Below the pieces are notes generated by a model that searched no databases, was not told the origin of the DNA, and saw only the letters and a list, made by a program, of their open reading frames with translations. Source: SIG77 sp045589595 (GTDB lineage Bacteria > Verrucomicrobiota > Lentisphaeria > Victivallales > UBA1829). From it: a DNA stretch of 64,000 nucleotides. Of the stretch, positions 16,734 through 26,513 are shown piece by piece. Within the stretch, counting starts at the first letter, position 1. Every line of letters begins with the position of its first letter. The position numbers and the translations under genes were made by a program. The stretch is from the NCBI GenBank assembly GCA_045589595.1, contig JAZNPK010000043.1:1-64000 (forward strand), given 5' to 3'.

Positions 16734-16778
16734 AACCCCGTTTTCTAATGAATTTTATCCATTATTCAGGAGACGGAT

Positions 16779-19028
16779 ATGACAAAAACAGACACATGGC
16801 TTTTTTCACGCGACGGCGGTTCATGGCAGGAAGTGACGCTGCCTCATACCGTATTCATCGAACCGGAAAACATTGATTATCCCCAGACCGGAACCGCAAT
16901 GTACCGGTACAGTTTCATGGCACCGGAAGAATGGAAGGAAAAGATCATTTACTTCGAGATCGGTGCCGCGATGCAGACGACTCAAGTGTATCTGAACGGC
17001 ACATACCAGTTCACACATGAAGGCGGATATCAGAAGTTCTTTATTCCCCTTTCCGATGAACTGACATACGGCACGGTCAATACGCTGGAACTGCGTCTGG
17101 ATAACTCCCCCAGCCGCAATATGCCCCCCGGAAAACCTGTGGACAGCCTCGATTTCTGCTATCACAGCGGTCTGTACCGGTCCGCCGGACTGCGTATCTG
17201 GGAACCGGTCCATATCACCGATCCTCTGGCAGTCGCCATCAAAGCGGGCGGCGGCGTGTTTATCCGTACGGAAAAATTGAATACGGACGGCAGCGCGGAT
17301 CTTTCCGTTACCTGCCATGTGGTCAACGAGTTCCCTGCGGCACGCCGCTTCCAGTTGCGTTCCGGGGCGAAACGGGAAAATATGGTCGCCGTGAAAATGC
17401 AAGTCACCGGTCCCGATGGCGCGGTGGTCTTTGAATCTGTTTCCGACGCCGTTGAGATCCGCCCGAACTGCGATCACACCTTCAATTTCGGAAATGTTCA
17501 GATCCCTGCCGCCGCACTGTGGACTCCGGATACACCGTCTCTGTATCAGGCACATTTCACCGTGCTGCATGACGGCTGCGAAACGGATCGTGTCGCGGAA
17601 CGCTTCGGCATCCGGACCATTTCTTTTTCGGTTGACGGCTTCTGCCTGAACGGTGTCAAAACATTCCTGAATGGAACAAACCGGCACATGGAATATCCTT
17701 TTGTGGGCAATGCTCTTCCTGCAAACGCCCAGCGCCGCGATGCCATCCTGATCAAAAATGACGGTTATAATTTTGTGCGTCTCAGCCATTACAATCAGGA
17801 TCCTGCATTTCTGGATGCGTGCGATGAACTCGGTCTGATGATGATGCCCGCGATCCCCGGTTGGCAGGCATATCACGGCAACTCCACATTCATCAATGCC
17901 GCATACCGGGATTGCCGGGAATTGATCCGCTCCCTCCGCAACCGCCCCTCCGTTGTTGCGTGGGAAGTCTCTCTCAATGAAGCATATCCGCCGTCATGGA
18001 TCAATGAGGAATTCCACCGGATCGTCCACGAGGAATATCCCGGAGAAGGCAGTTATTCCGCCGGCGATACATGGGGCTTCTACGAGGGATGGGATATCCT
18101 GTTCCCCTGCGGTCACATGCGCAGTACGGATAAACCGCAGATCCTGCGGGAATACGGTGACTGGACATTCGGCGGAAATGAAAGTACTTCACGCCGCAGC
18201 CGGGGCGCCGGAAAACAGGAACTGCTCGTCCAGACATGGAACTTCCTCTGGAGCATGAACCGTATGGTCGCCGTGCCGGGTATGGTCGGCGGCGCCGACT
18301 GGTGTTTCTTTGACTACAACCGGGGATGCGCACCCGATATCGAACGCTCCGGCTCTATGGATATCTACCGTCTGCCCAAACCGAAATTTTATTTCTATCA
18401 GAGTCAGGGAGACGGCGATGCCATGGTCTATGCCATCCATGACAACGTCGGAAAACTCGTCGTGTTCTCCAACTGCGATGAAGTGGAAGTCTGCCGCAAC
18501 GGCTCCGTTATCGCACGCCGGACGCCCGATGACGGACCCGATACCCCGTACGGGAAAAACGGAAGCCCCAACTGGGAAACCGCTCTGCCCGACGGCTTCG
18601 ATACCAGCGGCGGCGAATTTTTCAACGGCGGAAACGGAAAAAATCTGAAACATCCGCCTTTCACATTCACCGGCATCGCTCCCCTCGAACAGAACGATGT
18701 GCTGACCGTGACCGCTTACCGGAACGGCGCAAAAGCCGCAGAAACTGTTTTGCGGAAACCTGATGGCGCCGCCGTCAGCGCTGAGATCCGCGTCCGGACA
18801 GAAGGCGTCGAACCCGTGTCGGGCGACCTCCTGTTCGTCGATGCCATCGTGAAAGATCAGAACGGTGTCACCATCGACCTGCCCGGAAAAGACGGTCAGT
18901 TCCCCGTGAAACTGATTGCCAGCGGCGCAGAGATCATCGGCGGTATGGAACAGTCCGAAGCCGGGATCGCATCCTGGCTGGTCCGGATCACAGAAACTGA
19001 TTACAGCTTCAGCGCAGAACTGATCTGA
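16779..19028 (+). CDS. GH2-family glycosidase (beta-galactosidase/beta-glucuronidase-like)
   Basis: A 749-residue protein of GH2 layout: N-terminal jelly roll (PQTGTAMYRYSF, QVYLNGTYQFTHEGGY), immunoglobulin-like domain, and TIM barrel starting at FGIRTISFSVDGFCLNGV, with NRHMEYPF in place of the usual NRHE loop. The acid/base Glu is about residue 401 (SLNEAYP), and the nucleophile Glu about residue 458 (LREYGDW). About 200 extra C-terminal residues form further beta domains. It has no signal peptide, so it acts inside the cell. GGAGACGG precedes the ATG. It differs from the LacZ type at 7179-10307 in length and catalytic-loop sequence, so a different beta-linked substrate is likely. Three copies of a 10-nt repeat straddle its stop codon. 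Confidence 0.85.
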   Translation: MTKTDTWLFSRDGGSWQEVTLPHTVFIEPENIDYPQTGTAMYRYSFMAPEEWKEKIIYFEIGAAMQTTQVYLNGTYQFTHEGGYQKFFIPLSDELTYGTVNTLELRLDNSPSRNMPPGKPVDSLDFCYHSGLYRSAGLRIWEPVHITDPLAVAIKAGGGVFIRTEKLNTDGSADLSVTCHVVNEFPAARRFQLRSGAKRENMVAVKMQVTGPDGAVVFESVSDAVEIRPNCDHTFNFGNVQIPAAALWTPDTPSLYQAHFTVLHDGCETDRVAERFGIRTISFSVDGFCLNGVKTFLNGTNRHMEYPFVGNALPANAQRRDAILIKNDGYNFVRLSHYNQDPAFLDACDELGLMMMPAIPGWQAYHGNSTFINAAYRDCRELIRSLRNRPSVVAWEVSLNEAYPPSWINEEFHRIVHEEYPGEGSYSAGDTWGFYEGWDILFPCGHMRSTDKPQILREYGDWTFGGNESTSRRSRGAGKQELLVQTWNFLWSMNRMVAVPGMVGGADWCFFDYNRGCAPDIERSGSMDIYRLPKPKFYFYQSQGDGDAMVYAIHDNVGKLVVFSNCDEVEVCRNGSVIARRTPDDGPDTPYGKNGSPNWETALPDGFDTSGGEFFNGGNGKNLKHPPFTFTGIAPLEQNDVLTVTAYRNGAKAAETVLRKPDGAAVSAEIRVRTEGVEPVSGDLLFVDAIVKDQNGVTIDLPGKDGQFPVKLIASGAEIIGGMEQSEAGIASWLVRITETDYSFSAELI

Positions 19029-19048
19029 ACTGATCTGAACTGATCTGA
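19019..19048 (+). repeat. Three perfect copies of ACTGATCTGA across a stop codon
   Basis: The 10-mer ACTGATCTGA occurs at 19019, 19029 and 19039 with no spacing. The first copy contains the TGA stop of the GH2 gene. The 10-nt period shifts frame, so gains or losses of copies alter only sequence beyond the stop. It leads into the cloverleaf repeat at 19060. Confidence 0.9.
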
Positions 19049-19059
19049 CAATATGCCGA

Positions 19060-19187
19060 CAGTGCGCCGGGGCGCAGCCCGCGCCGGCGGTGAACCTGCC
19101 GGCGCCCACCGGCAGGGACAGCTCCGCGGCTGTCCCTGTGCCGGTGCAGCCCCGCCTTGCGGGGCAGGGCTGCGCCCCGGCGCACTG
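19060..19187. repeat. 128-nt GC-rich cloverleaf repeat element
   Basis: A perfect 21-bp inverted repeat (19060-19080 with 19167-19187, beginning CAGTGCGCCGG) encloses three further hairpins. These are GCGCCGGC/GCCGGCGC (19081-19105), a long stem CACCGGCA-GGGACAGC with its complement (19107-19146, 2-nt bulge), and GCCCCGC/GCGGGGC (19149-19165). Nearly every base is paired, and GC is far above the flanks. No open frame crosses it convincingly and no T run follows, so it is not an ordinary terminator. It resembles a REP-like or small non-autonomous structured element, or a structured RNA. Confidence 0.85.
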
Positions 19188-19292
19188 GAACATTCTCCAT
19201 TAATTTTTTGTCATTCCGCCTTGTAAAACGTCCGGATTTGTTTTATATTTTCCTGTTGAAACATGAATGATAGGAAAGGAGCGTGTTTTGTT

Positions 19293-21452
19293 GTGAACTG
19301 GAAGCGTTTTCTGTTGCTGCCGCTGCTGCTGCTGCCGGTTTTGCTGTTGACCGCCTGTTGTACGGGCGACCGTATTTATCTGCCGGAGGATCCGTCTGCG
19401 GGCTGGTATCCGACCCGGATCGAAAATGAGCTGACGGGTCAGGACCCGATCGAAGGTTTCAACCGGACGATGTTCACGGTCAATGATTTTGTGATGCAGT
19501 GGATCGCGTCACCGGTGGGGCGTTTTTACGGTTCCATCATGCCGCGTCCGGGAGTGGATGCCATTGAGCGGGTCTGTCTGAATCTGGAATTTCCGGCGCG
19601 ACTGTTTTCGACGCTCGGCAGTGCGGAGTGGAAAGGTGCGTGGGATGAGACCTGCCGTTTTTTCATCAACACCACGCTTGGGATCGCGGGATTTTTCGAT
19701 CCGGCGGAGCATTGGTTCGACATTCATTCCACGGAATCGGATTTCGGGCAGATGTTTGCCATCTGGGGGATTGGTCCGGGCTGTACGTTTATTCTTCCCT
19801 GCTGCCGTGCCACCAATGTCAGGGACACGGTCGGTTTCATCTTTGACTGTGCGTTTGACATCAAGACCTATCTGCCCTACACTTATCTGGCAACATTGAA
19901 CCGGTTTGTTGTTTCCCAGCAGGCTTATGCCCCGGTGGTCAACGGCAGTGTGGACCGGTACAAGACATACCGTTTCATGTTGGCGCTTTACCGTGAAATG
20001 CAGTTGAAACGCTGGATGTATGCCAAAAAACAGGCGTTGACTGCTGAACAGTCGGCGCTGCTGGATGAGAACGGTGATCTGCTGGCAGATCCGCCGCTGC
20101 CGGTACAGTTCGCAAAATCCGTATCTGAACCGGCGGGATTGCGCGGCAACTGGATCGCCCAGCCGGAATTTTTCCCCCGGAACAGTGCCGAACTGCAGAC
20201 TATGCGTTCCGTCCTGACCGATCCGGTGGCGTCCAACGATTTCTGGTGGCTGCCTCATACGCTCTGGGGAACGAACTTTTACCGGAAGATCGACATCCGG
20301 AAGATCGATCGCGGCGATGATGAAGAAAAGAGCCGTTACGCCTTTTTCGGGCAGGATCCGGAAACGCGCGGCGAGCCGAAACTTGCCATCCTCATTCCCG
20401 GTATCGACGGGACTTACGATGGAAAATCCACGCTCGCTGTCGCGGAAACTTATTATGAACAGGGCTATGATGTTGTTGCCATCGACAGCGTCTTTTTCTG
20501 GCGCGGGATGAAAGCCGGTGCCGGACGGGGCAAACTGCCCGGTTATATTCCGGACGATGCGAAGCGCGTGGCAGCATTCCTCGGCGAGATCCTGGCGGAC
20601 CTGAAGGCAAAGGGCGATCCGGACTTTACCGCCGCCCCGAAGATCCTGACCGGCTGGAGTTACGGTGCTGTGACTGCCGCTCATATCATGGCGGATCCGG
20701 CGTCAAAGGATCTGAACATCAGCCGTGCGGTGCTGATCAATCCCCCGGCTGATCTCGGTAATGCTATGAAAGTGCTGGATTCCGGTATTCGCAGAACGGC
20801 GGAATGGCGTGCGGAAGATGTGCGTGAGATCCTGCCGGAGACCATCGGAAACATGTTGATCATGATGAATGCGCACATGCCGTCCGTGCCGGAGGACGCC
20901 ACCGGAAAAATGCATGAGATCAAAATGGCGTTTACGGTTCCCCGTATCCGCGAAGATGCCGCCGCGTATCTGATCAGTATGACGCTCCGGGGCGGTATCC
21001 GCGACATCCTTTACACGCAGCATCACCGTCAGCCCTTCCCGCAGGAACTGATCCGGAACGATACCCGCTGGGTCAACCGGAACAGTCTGTATGATGAACT
21101 TGACCGGATCGATTTTGAGCAGTACGCCGGAAAATTTCTGCTGCCGCAGCTGAATACCCGGAAAGATTATAGAACGCTGCTCCGGGATGCCGGATTGTAT
21201 CCGCTGAAAGATTTTCTGAAAAAGGCGGATCATATTGCTGTGCTGCACAACTGGAACGATATTCTGCTGTCACCTGCCGACCGGACATTTCTGGATGAAA
21301 CATTCGGCAGCAGGATTTACTGGTTTGATGCCGGTGGACACATGGGGAATTTGTATCTGAAACGGTTCCGCAACACGCTGTTGAAGGCGTCCGGGATCGA
21401 ACCGGAACAGAACGGAACGGGAAAGGAAAACGGCGATGGGCAGAAATCCTGA
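19293..21452 (+). CDS. MlaA-like lipoprotein fused to an alpha/beta-hydrolase domain
   Basis: About 719 residues. The N-terminus is a lipoprotein signal (hydrophobic run ending LLTAC, lipid-attached Cys near residue 22). Residues about 45-250 match MlaA/VacJ, the outer-membrane component that returns mislocalised phospholipids to the inner membrane, including DPIEGFNRTMFTVNDF and the later SDFGQMFAIWGIGPG. A linker leads to an alpha/beta-hydrolase-like domain (about 365-700) with the oxyanion segment LIPGIDGTYDG, nucleophile motif GWSYG and a late His in DAGGHMGNLY. GTG 19293 is preferred because AAGGAG precedes it; the earlier ATG at 19263 has no such site. The fusion suggests phospholipid or lysophospholipid hydrolysis at the outer membrane. 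Confidence 0.82.
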   Translation: MNWKRFLLLPLLLLPVLLLTACCTGDRIYLPEDPSAGWYPTRIENELTGQDPIEGFNRTMFTVNDFVMQWIASPVGRFYGSIMPRPGVDAIERVCLNLEFPARLFSTLGSAEWKGAWDETCRFFINTTLGIAGFFDPAEHWFDIHSTESDFGQMFAIWGIGPGCTFILPCCRATNVRDTVGFIFDCAFDIKTYLPYTYLATLNRFVVSQQAYAPVVNGSVDRYKTYRFMLALYREMQLKRWMYAKKQALTAEQSALLDENGDLLADPPLPVQFAKSVSEPAGLRGNWIAQPEFFPRNSAELQTMRSVLTDPVASNDFWWLPHTLWGTNFYRKIDIRKIDRGDDEEKSRYAFFGQDPETRGEPKLAILIPGIDGTYDGKSTLAVAETYYEQGYDVVAIDSVFFWRGMKAGAGRGKLPGYIPDDAKRVAAFLGEILADLKAKGDPDFTAAPKILTGWSYGAVTAAHIMADPASKDLNISRAVLINPPADLGNAMKVLDSGIRRTAEWRAEDVREILPETIGNMLIMMNAHMPSVPEDATGKMHEIKMAFTVPRIREDAAAYLISMTLRGGIRDILYTQHHRQPFPQELIRNDTRWVNRNSLYDELDRIDFEQYAGKFLLPQLNTRKDYRTLLRDAGLYPLKDFLKKADHIAVLHNWNDILLSPADRTFLDETFGSRIYWFDAGGHMGNLYLKRFRNTLLKASGIEPEQNGTGKENGDGQKS

Positions 21453-22620
21453 TCCTGAAGTTTATGCCGCTTATCTTGCGGAGATCGGTCACTGTACCCT
21501 GACGCCGCCGGAGATCCGGGAAGATCCGCCTCTCCGCTATCATCCGCAGATCGATGATTACACCATGAGTGCCGGGATGGCACGCACTCCGGGCGGCAGG
21601 ATCTGGCTCACCTGGTTCGGCGGCGGCGACGACAGCAGAGCGTTTATGGTGATGGCGAAAAGCGATGATGACGGCGTTACATGGAGTCCGCCGCAGTTCG
21701 TGCTTGATCCGGGATTTTATGACGGGATCCATATTTCTGCGGTGGTGGGTAATCTCTGGACGGCGCCCGACGGCAGACTTTTCTGGTTTTTCACCCTCAG
21801 TCTGGGGCATTACGACGGCAGGGGCGGTTCCTGGTATGCCGTCTGTGAAAATCCCGATGAGGATCATCCCCGCTGGAGCCGTCCGGTCCGGATCTGGCAC
21901 GGCGCATCCCTCAATAAACCGACTGTCCTGGAGGACGGCACATGGCTGCTGCCCATCTCGCTCTGGACAAATGATGTCTGCCATGTTGAACTGCACATGC
22001 CGCCCCTCTCCGGTCTGCATCCCGAACTGGACAGCGAACGGAAAGCGTGGATCTTCGCATCCAATGACGGCGGAAAAACATGGACACGCCGCGGCGGCGT
22101 CAGAAATATTGAGCCCACTACTTTTGATGAACACATGCTCGTGGAACGGAAAGACGGGTCCCTGCTGATGTACCTGCGGACGGTGTCCGGGATGTCCCGC
22201 ACGGAATCATTCGACGGCGGGCGGACATGGGCGGATCCCGTCCCGGCGGAATTTCCCAGTGCGGCGGCGCGATTCTTTTTCCGGAAACTTTCCGGCGGCA
22301 ATCTGCTGCTGGTCCGTTATGCCGATCCGGCAGACCCGCTGAACCGGTCTCATCTTACAGCATATCTTTCTGAAGACGAAGGAGTTACATGGACCGGCGG
22401 TTTGCTTCTGGATGAACGGGACCGCATCAGTTATCCCGATGGTTTTCAGGATGAAGACGGCAGGATCCTGATCCAGTACGACCGTCTGCGCGAGGGCGGC
22501 GAGATCCTTCTCTGTGCCTTCACGGAGGAAGATGTGCGGGCGGGGCGGGACGTTTCCGGAAAAGTGTTTCTGAAACGCCCCGTTATCCGGTCCCGCAGTG
22601 CCGGACTTGATCCGGCGTGA
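21436..22620 (+). CDS. Sialidase-like BNR-repeat protein
   Basis: A 394-residue propeller with four Asp boxes: SDDDGVTW, SNDGGKTW, SFDGGRTW and SEDEGVTW. Sialidase-superfamily proteins with this layout hydrolyse sialic acids or related sugars. There is no signal peptide, and the canonical FRIP arginine motif is not seen, so substrate and even activity are uncertain. The ATG overlaps the end of the MlaA-hydrolase gene by 17 nt and follows GGAAAGGAAAA, so the two genes are co-transcribed. It converges on the arginine decarboxylase gene with a 19-nt gap. Confidence 0.78.
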   Translation: MGRNPDPEVYAAYLAEIGHCTLTPPEIREDPPLRYHPQIDDYTMSAGMARTPGGRIWLTWFGGGDDSRAFMVMAKSDDDGVTWSPPQFVLDPGFYDGIHISAVVGNLWTAPDGRLFWFFTLSLGHYDGRGGSWYAVCENPDEDHPRWSRPVRIWHGASLNKPTVLEDGTWLLPISLWTNDVCHVELHMPPLSGLHPELDSERKAWIFASNDGGKTWTRRGGVRNIEPTTFDEHMLVERKDGSLLMYLRTVSGMSRTESFDGGRTWADPVPAEFPSAAARFFFRKLSGGNLLLVRYADPADPLNRSHLTAYLSEDEGVTWTGGLLLDERDRISYPDGFQDEDGRILIQYDRLREGGEILLCAFTEEDVRAGRDVSGKVFLKRPVIRSRSAGLDPA

Positions 22621-22639
22621 GTGCCGGACGGTCTGACGC

Positions 22640-24922
22640 TTATTGTTTGACGCACATAACGCAGTATTTGCCGTCCATATTTTTTGCGCCTTCGGTAACA
22701 TGTTCAAATCCGGGGAAGGTGCGGTCCCATTTTTCCAATGCGTGAAGATATTGGATCATGGGGCTGTCACCATTGCCGAAATTTTCACCGGACATGAGCA
22801 TGGGGATCCCCGGAGGATAAGGGATGACCGCATTGGCACTGACCCTGTTCTGCAGAGCGTCCGACTGCACAAATTCCACATCACCGGTCACGATCTTCCG
22901 GTATGCCGCCGCGGGAGTCATTGCCATTTCCGGCAGGACTTCAAAGGCTTTATCCAGCAGGGCATCGGGCTGATTTTCCCGGAGATAGCTGAACATGGCA
23001 TCGGAAAGATCGCGGATCCCCAGCTTGCTGTAAACTGCCGGATACGCAGCCGTCAGCCACGGAAAAACTTCTGCGACCGGCGTGTTTTTTTTATGTTCCC
23101 GCCGGAAATTGAGCAGAGTGTTCAGGAGTGTTCCCCATTTGCCTTTGGTGATGCCCATGGAGAAAAGAAACATGATCTGGAAACTGGTGGTACGTGTGGG
23201 AACGATCCCCGTCTGATACAGATAATAAGAAACGAGTGCGGCGGGTATGCCGTGATCCTGCATCGATCCGTCTTCGTTCATGCCGGGTGAAAGAATACTG
23301 ACCTTGATGGGGTCCAGCATGACCCAGTGATCATCATTGAGCCGATCGAAGCCGTGCCACTTGTCGCCCTGCCGGATCGTCCAGCAGGATTGATCGCGGA
23401 TCAGCAGATCCCGCGGAGCCTCTGCGAAATCAAATTCTTTTCCGGCGTGACAGACCTTTTCCGGATTCCACGGTTTGAAGAACCAGCGTCCGGATTTTTC
23501 CGCCTCCCGGTGCAATCGTGCGCACGCCTGCCGGAAATCCACGGCTTCTGCAATGACTTCCCGGGTCAGAGATTCGCCGCTGTCGTGCATCATGGCAGTG
23601 GAAATATCGTTGGAGACGCAGATGGCGTAAAGGGGCGATGTGGTGGCGTTCATCATATACGCCTGATTGAAACGGTCAAAGCCGATGGCGTTTCTGCCGT
23701 TCCGCACATGGATGTAGGACGCCTGCGACAGCGCATTGAGCAGTTTGTGGGTGGAGTGAGTGGCAAAAATGGTGGCGGATCCCTTCCGGTTCGCAGGATC
23801 GCCGCGCATGGCAAAATGTTTGTCGTAGATCGGATTGAATCGGGCATATGCATACCACGCTTCATCAAAATGGATCCGGTCCACGCTGGGCGACAACAAT
23901 TCTTCGGCGCGTTCTGCATTGTAGCAGATCCCGTCATACGTGCAGTTGGTCAGAACGGCGTAAGATGCTTTTTTTCCGGGCGCGTCCGGCAGTTTTGCCC
24001 GGATCGCTTTGCTGACAGCTTCCGGTGTCATCTGCGACGGCGGGACCGGACCGATGATGCCGTATCTGTTCCGCATGGGGACCATATAGACGGGGACCGC
24101 ACCTGTCAGGATCAGCCCCTGTTCGATGGATTTGTGGCAGTTCCGGTCGCAAATCGCCACATCGCCTCCGGTCAGGCACGCCTGCATCACGGTGCGGTTG
24201 GAGCCGGATGTGCCTGATACCACGGAATACGATTCATCCGAACCGAAAACTTTTGCCGCAAAGACTTCGCTTTCGTGGAATGCCCCTTCGTGATCCAGCA
24301 GGGATCCGATGCCGGACCGCTCGATCCCGGTATCGGTACGGAACAGATTTTCTCCGTAGAAATCGAAGAATTTTTTGCCGACGGGGCTTTTTGTGAAACC
24401 GATTCCGCCCTGATGACCGGGAGCCGCCCAGGAATATTCGTGTTTGGTCTCGTTGTAGTCCCACACCGCTTTCATCAACGGCGGCAGCAGCGCGGCGCGG
24501 CTGCGTTCAATGGCAGCCTGAATACGCCCGGCAATGAAAACGGGGCTGTCTTCAAAGATCCATACAAATTCCCCCGCCAGTTCCATCAGATTAGTGGAGA
24601 GATGACGCGCCGTCTCCGCCCGGTCCGCAAGCAGAAATACAGGGATCATCCCCTGACGGTCTTTGATATGCTGCAGAAGAATGCCGGTATCGCTGCTCAT
24701 CATGTCGCTGCAGATGAGGAATGCATCAATATCCATATCACATTCCACAATGGGATACGCTTCTTTCGCCGAGTCTGCCCGGAGTACGGTGATCTTCCGT
24801 TCCGTCAACGCCGCATCCAGACGGTCGATGGCTTTTTTCATAATGCCGTCCGTATCGCTGAATTGATCTTCAACGATCAGTACGCGACGGCTGTCCAGTT
24901 CATTTACTTTGCCGGATTTCAT
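22640..24922 (-). CDS. adiA: Arginine decarboxylase, AdiA type (PLP-dependent)
   Basis: About 760 residues; it converts arginine to agmatine and CO2, consuming a proton. N-terminal receiver-like wing domain, PLP fold-type I core and C-terminal domain are all present. The PLP lysine is about residue 393 in THSTHKLLNALSQASY. Other recognised stretches are NRTVMQACLTGGD, CHKSIEQGLILTGA, and HFDEAWYAYARFNPIYD. The resemblance to enterobacterial AdiA as I recall it is extensive. ATG 24922 follows GGGAGG at 7 nt; the frame is open 30 nt further upstream. The antiporter gene ends 30 nt upstream, so the pair forms an acid-resistance operon. Confidence 0.92.
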   Translation of the reverse strand: MKSGKVNELDSRRVLIVEDQFSDTDGIMKKAIDRLDAALTERKITVLRADSAKEAYPIVECDMDIDAFLICSDMMSSDTGILLQHIKDRQGMIPVFLLADRAETARHLSTNLMELAGEFVWIFEDSPVFIAGRIQAAIERSRAALLPPLMKAVWDYNETKHEYSWAAPGHQGGIGFTKSPVGKKFFDFYGENLFRTDTGIERSGIGSLLDHEGAFHESEVFAAKVFGSDESYSVVSGTSGSNRTVMQACLTGGDVAICDRNCHKSIEQGLILTGAVPVYMVPMRNRYGIIGPVPPSQMTPEAVSKAIRAKLPDAPGKKASYAVLTNCTYDGICYNAERAEELLSPSVDRIHFDEAWYAYARFNPIYDKHFAMRGDPANRKGSATIFATHSTHKLLNALSQASYIHVRNGRNAIGFDRFNQAYMMNATTSPLYAICVSNDISTAMMHDSGESLTREVIAEAVDFRQACARLHREAEKSGRWFFKPWNPEKVCHAGKEFDFAEAPRDLLIRDQSCWTIRQGDKWHGFDRLNDDHWVMLDPIKVSILSPGMNEDGSMQDHGIPAALVSYYLYQTGIVPTRTTSFQIMFLFSMGITKGKWGTLLNTLLNFRREHKKNTPVAEVFPWLTAAYPAVYSKLGIRDLSDAMFSYLRENQPDALLDKAFEVLPEMAMTPAAAYRKIVTGDVEFVQSDALQNRVSANAVIPYPPGIPMLMSGENFGNGDSPMIQYLHALEKWDRTFPGFEHVTEGAKNMDGKYCVMCVKQ

Positions 24923-24952
24923 CCTTGTTCCCTCCCTTTTTTGTTTTATCAT

Positions 24953-26350
24953 TTACAGTTTGACGATCCCCGCAGAAAACAGGATCACTGCCAGGATCGC
25001 CACAGCCACGATCAATGCGGCGGAAAACCGTTCTCTGCCGGTCATGATCATTTCATCGCCGGCATCTTTCCGCGCCCGGATGAAGAAGGGAATGCCCACT
25101 GCCAGAAATACAAACGCCATCAGCATAAATTGTACACCGGCGGCATAGATCATCCACAACCCGTACAGCGTACCGGCAAAACCGCAGAATTTTGCAAACC
25201 GGCTGCAGCCTTTTGAGGCGGCGATCTTCCACAGACAAGCCGTACTCGCCAGATACGGCGGAAGGATCATGACGGCCGTCACGGAGAGCATTGTGTTCCA
25301 CGCGTTGTTTTCAAAGTAAACAAAGATCATCGCCATCTGCATGACCGCACTGGTGACCCAGAGCGATACCGACGGACTGTCGTTCTGATTCGCACGGCTG
25401 AACACAGCAGGGAAGGTGCCGTCTTTCGCCGCGGCATAAGGGATCTGCGCCACCATGATCGTGAAAGCAAGCCAACTGGTAAGCAGGGAAATGATCACGC
25501 CCAGATTCATTACCACGCCGCCCCAATGCCCCACTACATCGGAAAGGACCGGTGCCGTGGAGGGATTGGCAAGAGAGGCGATCTCCGGCTGCGTCATTCT
25601 GCCGAAGGGAAGCAACGACAGCATAATGTAAATGAAGAGGCACCCCAGAAATCCCATAATGGTGGCGGCACCGACCGCTTTCTGACTTTTTGCGCGGGCG
25701 GAGATCACCACTGCGCCTTCGATCCCGATAAATGCCCACAGCGTTACCGGCATGGTGGATTTGATCTGTTCCAGCAGAGAACCGGAAACATGACTGCTGC
25801 CTTTCAGAAAGATCCCGAACTTGAAAACAGCGATCATGATCACGATAAAAAGTACGATCGGCACCAGTTTGCAGATGGTACCGACCAGATTCATGAACGC
25901 CGCCTGACGGACACCGCGCAGAACTGCAAAATTCATGATCCAGATCACCAGCGAACCGCCGATGATGGACGCAAGATTGTTGCCACCGGTAAAGACGCCG
26001 GGGAAGAAATAATCCAGTGCATCCATCAGCAGAACGGCATACGCCACATTGCCGAATACATTGCTCAGCCAGTAAGACCACGCCATTTGAAAGCCCGCAA
26101 ACCTGCCGAATGCCAGCCGGGCATAGGCGTAGATCCCGGTCGTTTCCTCCGGACACGCCCCCGCAAGAATACGGAAGGTATTCGCCAGAAAAAAGATCCC
26201 GATCCCCGTGATCAGCCACGCCAGTGCAACGGCTCCCGCAGATGCCGATTGCGCCATGTTTTGCGGAAGACTGAATATACCGCCGCCGATCATGGCACTG
26301 ATCACGATCGCAGCCAGAGCAAATACGCCCAGTTTTTTGTTTTCTTCCAT
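24953..26350 (-). CDS. Basic amino acid/polyamine antiporter (APC superfamily)
   Basis: A 465-residue protein with about 12 membrane helices. The first helix carries the substrate-binding GGGIFSLP variant of the APC motif (residues about 22-29). Helix 6 has the conserved LWAFIGIEGAV (about 210-220). It is closest in style to the arginine/ornithine-type antiporters (ArcD/YjdE group) and would exchange arginine for agmatine across the inner membrane. It lies immediately upstream of adiA on the same strand, 30 nt apart. AGGAGGGAAAG precedes the ATG. Substrate assignment rests on the neighbouring decarboxylase. Confidence 0.87.
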   Translation of the reverse strand: MEENKKLGVFALAAIVISAMIGGGIFSLPQNMAQSASAGAVALAWLITGIGIFFLANTFRILAGACPEETTGIYAYARLAFGRFAGFQMAWSYWLSNVFGNVAYAVLLMDALDYFFPGVFTGGNNLASIIGGSLVIWIMNFAVLRGVRQAAFMNLVGTICKLVPIVLFIVIMIAVFKFGIFLKGSSHVSGSLLEQIKSTMPVTLWAFIGIEGAVVISARAKSQKAVGAATIMGFLGCLFIYIMLSLLPFGRMTQPEIASLANPSTAPVLSDVVGHWGGVVMNLGVIISLLTSWLAFTIMVAQIPYAAAKDGTFPAVFSRANQNDSPSVSLWVTSAVMQMAMIFVYFENNAWNTMLSVTAVMILPPYLASTACLWKIAASKGCSRFAKFCGFAGTLYGLWMIYAAGVQFMLMAFVFLAVGIPFFIRARKDAGDEMIMTGRERFSAALIVAVAILAVILFSAGIVKL

Positions 26351-26513
26351 ACTTTCCCTCCTTGACTGTTGCTGTTTTTACCGGAAGACCACCATTCCCG
26401 ATACGGCGGATCATCCGTTTTTTCACAGACACCGCAACCGTGTGAAAGATGGTTCTGTTTGACGCTGCATCCGCGAAAAAAACAAAAAAATTGACTTTTT
26501 TCGCATTTCCTCC

